From Turnera subulata (lineage: Eukaryota > Streptophyta > Magnoliopsida > Malpighiales > Passifloraceae), in contig JAKUCV010006904.1 of assembly GCA_028386065.3 (NCBI GenBank), positions 1 to 64,000 of the forward strand: a stretch of DNA of 64,000 nt, given 5' to 3'. The notes beneath the pieces were generated by a model. The model ran no database searches. It was not told the DNA's origin and saw only the letters and a list, made by a program, of their open reading frames with translations. Below, one piece after another: positions 58,364 through 64,000 of this stretch. Made by a program: the position numbers and the translations under genes. Position 1 is the stretch's first letter, and every line of letters begins with the position of its first letter.

Positions 58364-58957
58364 AAAGGGAATTCCTTATCTTATTAAATGAATTTGTTTG
58401 ATGTGTCACATCCCAATCTCTCCGTACACCAACTTTAGTGTATAGTTTTCTTTTTAACTGCAACTCTAATGTATAGTTGGTACGTTATTGCACGACAGAG
58501 AGTCATGCGAGCTGGTGAGTCAATTTCCACCCTATTAATCATTTACTTAAAACAATCCCAACTGCTTGCAAGTTTCATTTTGCAGTAAAAAATCATCATA
58601 AAATAGGACACAACGGGTTTATTTCCCTCATGCAAAGACAAAAATTCACATTTGTAAAATTAAAACTTCATTTACTTTGTATTGTTGTAGTTACACTTTC
58701 GTCCCTGTAACTCACGCGAAAAAAAAAAAAATTCTTTTATATGTTAAAATATTTTTCGGACATTGGAAGCTAAAATTTATACTACCAATTTGCGCAAAAA
58801 TATGTTTATGTGTTGTCAAAATACAAGGTCCCCGAAGGAAGCGAGGGCATTGGCTAGTATATATATATATAATATAGATAATCGTATAATTCGTAACATA
58901 CTCTCTCTCTGAGTTTGATAGTATCGATTTGTTTTTTACAGGTTCTGATACGTCACA
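58364..58957 (+). promoter_or_regulatory. eRF1 upstream region and 5' leader intron end
   Basis: T-rich sequence ending TTTGTTTTTTACAG lies 18 bases before the ATG at 58,958. This is a strong 3' splice site, so the leader is probably interrupted by an intron whose start lies upstream, possibly beyond LINE E. It shows the gene is not a processed copy. A TA microsatellite lies at 58,857-58,872. Confidence 0.55.
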
Positions 58958-60272
58958 ATGTCTGATTCTCAAGAAACCGACAAAAGCATAGAGATTTGGA
59001 AGATGAAGAACCTTATTAAGGAACTCGAAGCTGCTCGTGGCAATGGCACCAGCATGATTTCTCTCATCCTGCCTCCTGGAGATCAGATATCTCGTGCCAT
59101 TAAGCTGCTTGGGGACGAGTTTGGAACCGCTTCAAACATTAAGAGTAGGGTCAATCGTCAATCTGTGCTCGGTGCAATTACCTCCGCACAGCAAAGGCTC
59201 AAGTTGTACAACAAAGTCCCTCCTAAAGGACTGGTGCTTTATAGTGGTACCGTTGTAAATGAAGATGGGAAGGAGAAGAAGAAGACTATTGACTTTGAGC
59301 CTTTCAGACCCATCATTGCTTCTCCTTACATCTGTGACAATAAGTTTTATACTGAAGCTTTGAATCATCTTTTGGAATCTGATGAGAAGTTCGGTTTTAT
59401 AATCATTGATGGTAATGGAACCCTCTTCGGAGCCCTTTAGTGGTAACGCTAGAGAGGTTCTGCACAAATTTTCTGTTGACCTGCCCAAAAAGCATGGGAG
59501 AGGAGGACAATCAGCCGTTCGTTTTGCCCGACTTCGAATGGAGAAGCGTCACAACTATGTCAGGAAGACAGCAGAACTTGCTACACAGTACTACATCGAT
59601 CCTGCCACCAGTCAACCGAATGTTTCTGGATTAATTCTTGCTGGTTCTGCTGACTTCAAGACCGAGTTGAGCCAGTCAGATAAGTTTGACCCTCGTCTCC
59701 GGGATAAAGTTCTGAATGTGGTTGATGTTTCATATGGAGGTGAGAGTGGTTTTAACCAGGCAATTGAGCTATCTGCAGAAATTCTTTCGAATGTTAAGTT
59801 TATACAGGAGAAGCGCTTGATTGGCAAGTATTTTGAGGAGTTTAGCCAGGACACTGGGAAGTATGTGTTTGGTGTTGATGACACCCTGAATGCTTTGGAT
59901 ATGGGTGCTGTTGAAACTCTGATTGTATGGGAGAATTTGGATATGAACAGGTACGAGTTGAAAAATACGGCAACTGGTGAGATTGTTAAACATTTTAAGA
60001 AGGAGCAGGAAACCAATCAGAACAACTTTAGGGATCCAGCCACCTCCGCCGAGTTGGAAGTTCAAACTAAGATGCCTCTGCTGGAGTGGTTTGCTAATGA
60101 GTACAGGCGCTTTGGCTGCGTTCTTGAGATTGTTACGAACAAGTCCCAGGAAGGATCTCAGTTTTGCCAAGGGTTTGGCGGGGTTGGTGGAATCCTCCGA
60201 TACAGAGTTGATCTTACATCATTCGATGTCGATTCTGATGATGGTGGAGTTTATGATGATGACTCCGAATAG
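58958..60272 (+). CDS. eRF1: Eukaryotic peptide chain release factor eRF1, with +1 frame change
   Basis: eRF1 reads all three stop codons in the ribosomal A site and triggers peptide release, with eRF3. Domain 1 has NIKS (residues 60-63) and YICDNKF (about 124-130), the stop-codon reader. Domain 2 has GRGGQSA (GGQ near 183), the catalytic tip. Domain 3 follows, with an acidic end DDDSE. The first frame is 58,958-59,440, ending CTT TAG. The rest is in the +1 frame from 59,439 to the TAG at 60,272. Skipping one T gives 437 residues, the family's usual length, with no other lesion, and restores the conserved ALSGN...REVLHKF text. The CDS is intronless, as in plant relatives I know. Without the shift only 160 residues of domain 1 are made. 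This is mutation, error or programmed frameshift. Confidence 0.9.
59432..59444 (+). promoter_or_regulatory. Candidate +1 frameshift site in eRF1
   Basis: GCC CTT TAG TGG: CTT occupies 59,435-59,437 and TAG 59,438-59,440. A Leu-tRNA slipping from CUU to UUU would place AGU next, giving Ala-Leu-Ser-Gly-Asn as in other eRF1 proteins. Bacterial RF2 uses CUU UGA C in the same way. Confidence 0.4.
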
Positions 60273-60368
60273 GAATCAGCCAACTTTACCCCATCGCTGG
60301 TGCAGGAGAATGGGGTAAACAAGCCTGCGCCAGCACGCGGCATGCCGCGTTCCCAGCTGCTCCAGTAA
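60273..60368 (+). other. In-frame extension after the eRF1 stop
   Basis: After TAG-GAA the frame stays open for 31 codons (starts ESANFTPSLVQENG) up to TAA at 60,366. It has a codon-like composition. Stop-codon readthrough is known to regulate eRF1 in plants, so the extension is worth noting, but it may be chance. Confidence 0.25.
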
Positions 60369-60530
60369 TGCTCGTTAAGATATTCCAGGGCCTTAATCAA
60401 GGTTGTCATCATAAGCTTGTTTCATCTCCATATTTTTATGCCTTCCTATCTTTTTCTGTTTTGAAATATACTGTTCCTGATGTACATTAATTTTTCTTGT
60501 TACTGCTCTCTTTGCATGCCATTCTGGAAA

Positions 60531-60719
60531 TGAAGATTGCCGTATCTCTGAATTAAACGATGCTTCAATGCGGGAGGGAGGGGTACTTGATTTTGTGATG
60601 GAGCAGCTGGATATCTTCGAGGAGGAGAGCTTACCCCACATGCTATGTCCTCTGCAGGTCAAGGAGGCTAAGAAGTTGCATGACTACTGCAATATGTGCG
60701 TCCGCATTTCAAGACTCTG
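60531..60719 (+). pseudogene. Exon-like frame of unknown gene
   Basis: An open stretch reads DCRISELNDASMREGGVLDF, then MEQLDIFEEESLPHMLCPLQ, then VKEAKKLHDYCNMC and ends ISRL before TGA. It has gene-like composition and a GCAG/GT junction inside. No start or companion exon is visible, and I do not recognise the family. It could be a gene fragment carried by a transposon, or part of the eRF1 transcript's 3' region. Confidence 0.3.
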
Positions 60720-61179
60720 AAAAAACTATTATCTACAGTTGTGGTGTGGTTTAAAGTAGCTGCTGTTTATGCTTGTGCACTTTAAACAAGCTTTTACATA
60801 CTTGTTCCTGCTGTTGGAATTTTAAATCTTTTGATATTATCTATCCACTTTGTGTTACTTAAAATGTGTTTGCTTTTGGTAATGGATGTGTCGTCGCTCT
60901 TTTTGGTGGAGTATTGGTTAATCTGATCCAGCAATGCCGCTTTTATCATGTAAGATTATGCTTGATCTAGCAGTGCCACTACTCCCCATTTTATTTCATC
61001 TTCTCTTGTTGCTTGCCATGTTTTTCCCGTGTTTGAAACGTTATTTTTGCTCGCTTTGCCTAATGGTTGGCAGTCTTTGCTTTTTTTTTCTTTTGGGAGA
61101 AAATATAATGTCTCGCCAAAAGAGTCTAGGGAAACAGCTCCCCTGTGCATCTACATGTAAATGAGACAAAAGGGTATTA

Positions 61180-61410
61180 GGTTGGAGTCTGTAAAATGGT
61201 AACTCCCCTGTCAAAGGAATAGGCTAACTGATTGGCTTTGTATGTGTGCTGCAAAATAACTGTCCCATCTTGGTGTAGTAGAGACTTAATTTCGTAGGCC
61301 AGATTCCTGCCCATCTTCATCCACTTTGAGCATATCCACGGCAATCTGTGAGTCCATCTCTGCCACAATGTTCCTAAAGCCAAGATTCCAAGCGAGTTCA
61401 AGATTTCAAA
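61180..61410 (-). pseudogene. LINE RNase H remnant
   Basis: Frames read NIVAEMDSQIAVDMLK, with the Glu/Asp positions of RNase H, and after a frame change AYEIKSLLHQDGTVILQHTY and KANQLA. These match the end of LINE RNase H domains, such as LIREIRSFLDRDW in LINE E. Confidence 0.55.
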
Positions 61411-62517
61411 CCCCATAACTCTGCTAAGATAAGTAAAGAAAGAAAGAAAAAGAAGTTTAGTTGTAATGTAAACCCAAGTAACCGACAAGTAGATTCAAGT
61501 GCATTCTTCTAAGCCTGACGTCAAGTCCAACAAACAAACAACTACTTAACAAGCTAGATTTTGCTCTAATTCTGACAGTAAACCTGCTGGGGTTTCAATC
61601 TGGGAGATAGTTTTCCTGAAAAAAGGAACACTTAGCTCATGTACGTGTACCGGTATCAGAATATAATCAGATATCTCCAAATTCAAACTGAGAAAGATAT
61701 AGCTTCCCGTTGACCAGAAAGAGAGAGAAAAGAATGAAGACATAACTGCTGATAAGTTGCAAGTTCAGTTCATGAAACGATATTGGAAAAACGAGACTTT
61801 GAAAGAGGAATATTGTTACAGTCTCCATTATGGTTTAGTTTCTCTAACACTGATATTCCAATCATTTGACTCCAACTTAAAACTGCACCAGTTGCCCACT
61901 TGCCTATTGGAAAAAAAAATGCAACCGAACAAAGGCATGGCCTTGCTTTTGGGTTGGAGGGCAAACAGGAAAGTCTACGATGGTGATTATAATAATAGCA
62001 AAAGGTGACCTCTCATTGTTATTTGCAGACAAGCTTGACTGTTAAACTCTTGCCGTGAATGTTTACAGTTGAATGCACAAGTCCACATGGCACAAACGTC
62101 CTTATTGTTTATGAAAGGATACACGATCAGGAAATAAAACGATAAGCACACACGTCCTCGTTATTTTGATGCATCTTCAACTTCTATTGAATGTCGTGGG
62201 ATATACATAGGACAGCAATGTGCACAGGAAATAACACACATCTCATGGTGCAAGGTGATTGCCGTCCAATCAGCAGTATTTCCAGTTAATAGCTATGACT
62301 TGAAATAAAGAAGACTACATTATATACCGAGCTGGGGATGGTTATTAACTTATTACTCAATACAAAGATGACCACATACCCAGCTGGCCTCTACATACCC
62401 ATCTTGTCTATCTGGAAATCATCCAATATAAGGGTTTATTTAGCAGGAGAGAGCAGCGTACAACAATTAACATCCATACATTCTAAGATACAAATACAAT
62501 TAGTATGAACTTTTCAA

Positions 62518-63812
62518 TCAGATGATGTAATCTGACCATTCTGAAATAAAAGAAGTATGATCCATTGACTCTCCAGGGCATTCATCATCCTTTGATCGTT
62601 TTTCTTTCCCACCCACCAACCTTGCAGGGTTTCCTACAGCAGTACTTCGGAGTGGCACATCAATCAACACCACCGAACCAGCTCCAATCTTTGCTCCTTC
62701 CCCAATCTTGACATTCCCCAAAATTGTTGCACCAGCACCAATCAGCACCCCATCTCCTATCTTCGGATGTCGATCGCCAGAGGCCTTCCCCGTCCCACCG
62801 AGGGTGACATGGTGCAAAATGGACACATTGTTCCCCACCACAGCCGTTTCACCGATCACAATACCGGTTGCATGATCAAACAGCAATCCCTTCCCGAGTC
62901 TGGCTCCCGGGTGTATATCGACCGCAAAAACATCAGAGATTCGTGAGTGCAATGCCAGTGCAAGCGGCCTACGGGACTCACTCCACAACTTGTGAGCAAC
63001 TCGATGCGCCTAATTCACGAGACAGGAAATAAGCACAAGCAATTGATACTTTGCCCTATGCTAAAGACTTAAACGTAATGGATATAGAAAAGTAGTGCTT
63101 GCATCCTTTGCTGTTTGCTCTTCAAAACTCGAACTTCAAGTACAATTGCAGGAAAAGATTCAAACTTTATAATTACATAAGATATTACAGTGTTGTCATG
63201 CTCTCTAAACCTGGCATCCTAAAAGGAAGTATTTTTTATTAACAAGAATTCCCTTCAGCTTTATTAGGAAAAAAGAAACACAGACACACACATCAAACTT
63301 ACTACTACATCTCATTCTTATTGGTTTTTAATAAACAAATGGATTCAAACAGTTAATTATAGAAATTTGGTGTAAAGAACAAGAGTAACCTGGCAAGCCA
63401 AGAAGCCCTTATAATTGAGGAGGCAGTGAGAGAAGGAGACGCAGGCGGGGTCACGGACGCGTGCAGCCCGGAGATCGGCGACGGCGGCGGCGCGGAGGGA
63501 AGGGTCGGAGGAGAAGGTGTTGAGGAAGAGATCGTAGAGGAGGGTGGAGAGGAGCGTGGAGGAGCAGAGCTTGTTCCCCAAATGGAAGGAGAGGGACCGC
63601 TCCAGAGAAGAGTGGGAGAGGATTGTAGAGTAGAGGTAGCTCGCCAGAGCCGGCTCTGCCTCGGCGTCGCGCAGCGCCTCCGCTTTTATCTGCGCCCACA
63701 CCCACGCCTCGTCGCTGGTGCTGTCATTCACTGCTGTTGCGGCGGAGTTCGGGGGGGAGGTGATGGGCGGGGTATGGGGTGGAGATGAGTAGCCGAGCTC
63801 GCCGGCGGGCAT
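62518..63812 (-). CDS. SERAT1;1: Serine O-acetyltransferase, cytosolic type
   Basis: It makes O-acetylserine from serine and acetyl-CoA, the entry step of cysteine synthesis, in complex with O-acetylserine (thiol)lyase. Exon 1 is 63,390-63,812 (start MPAGELGYSS) and exon 2 is 62,518-63,009, joined in phase 0 across a 380-bp GT-AG intron: 304 residues. Exon 1 has the alpha-helical domain (WAQIKAEALRDAEAEPALAS, SFSHCLLNYKGFLACQ). Exon 2 has AHRVAHKLW, the hexapeptide beta-helix with DIHPGARLGKGLLFDHATG, HHVTLGGTGK and GDRHPKIGDG, and the C-terminal FISEWSDYII tail that docks in the lyase. An in-frame ATG at 63,857 would add 15 residues without a clear transit peptide. The MPxGEL start matches the cytosolic SERAT1;1 class. 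It appears intact. Confidence 0.95.
63010..63389 (-). other. Intron of the serine acetyltransferase gene
   Basis: Minus-strand donor CAG/GTTACT and acceptor AATTAG/GCGCAT. AT-rich inside, no other feature seen. Confidence 0.85.
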
Positions 63813-63915
63813 TGTAAGTCTAAGAGTGTGCGGCGGGTGGAACGGCGACTTTTGCACTTTTGTGTGGTGATTTCGAGACGGAAGAGGAGTGTTGTTGTGG
63901 ATTATATTATTAAAT

Positions 63916-63924
63916 GTTTATATA
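63916..63924 (-). promoter_or_regulatory. TATA-like box of the SAT gene
   Basis: TATATAAAC on the minus strand lies about 105 bp before the ATG at 63,812, within AT-rich sequence that runs to the window end. Confidence 0.4.
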
Positions 63925-64000
63925 ACATAACCCAGAGAGTTTTATTTAAATTAAAAACAATCACTTTTACGAATTGCCACGTTATTTTTTTCATATTAGC

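Larger units (their letters stand above)
60369..62517. other. Intergenic between eRF1 and serine acetyltransferase
   Basis: It contains a possible exon (60,531-60,719), a LINE RNase H remnant (61,180-61,410) and otherwise AT-rich sequence without gene signals. The eRF1 and SAT 3' untranslated parts should lie at its two ends. Confidence 0.5.

Noticed and set aside
1..64000. CRISPR arrays, rRNA genes, complete tRNA genes, organelle DNA
   Set aside because: None was seen. The regular repeats are transposon subterminal motifs, minisatellites or LTR palindromes.

Overview
The window is nuclear DNA of a flowering plant. Three gene regions support this: a eukaryotic release factor eRF1 with plant-type motifs, a plant cytosolic serine O-acetyltransferase with one intron, and remains of the seed-oil lipase SDP1. 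They sit in a dense nest of plant retrotransposons and DNA transposons. Introns use GT-AG rules and intergenic DNA is AT-rich. I cannot name the species.

Bases 1-30,323 are almost wholly transposon. The outer layer is a minus-strand Tat/Ogre-like LTR element without gag-pol (14,142-21,088). Its 3' LTR was hit by a minus-strand gypsy-type element, A (227-14,141). A's 5' LTR was hit in turn by a complete plus-strand non-coding gypsy-type element, B (5,488-11,963, target duplication ATGGC). A copia LTR end cuts A at base 226. Element A carries two ORF-like units on the strand opposite to its own, one resembling the start of a LINE endonuclease. Next come a decayed minus-strand LINE (about 21,240-25,010), a gypsy LTR-like piece, and a gypsy LTR compound flanked by TATAT (26,307-30,323).

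Bases 30,324-41,400 hold gene remains and one small gene. A possible terminal exon lies at 30,377-30,516. The minus-strand 3' exons of SDP1 follow. Its last exon is split by a 4.6-kb Mutator-like element (31,120-35,690), which itself contains a nested fold-back element and a solo copia LTR with fourteen copies of a 12-bp palindrome. A plant-mobile-domain remnant is next to it. A four-exon minus-strand gene of about 181 codons can be reconstructed at 39,290-41,257.

Bases 41,400-58,350 are again mobile DNA: a possible SINE, a LINE RNase H fragment, a 291-bp AT-rich tandem array, a copia LTR holding a 4.6-kb hAT transposon (exact 8-bp duplication TTGTACAA), and a 6.1-kb L1-type LINE with a 16-bp target duplication. 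That LINE has a 94-bp perfect fold-back in its RNase H region.

Bases 58,350-64,000 are genic: eRF1 on the plus strand and serine acetyltransferase on the minus strand. The eRF1 frame is interrupted once, by one extra T that makes CTT-TAG-T. A +1 slip there restores the conserved protein exactly. The arrangement resembles the RF2 (prfB) autoregulatory frameshift of bacteria, and eRF1 is the factor that reads UAG. It is either a new regulatory recoding site, a fresh frameshift mutation, or a sequence error. This is the most interesting lead in the window.
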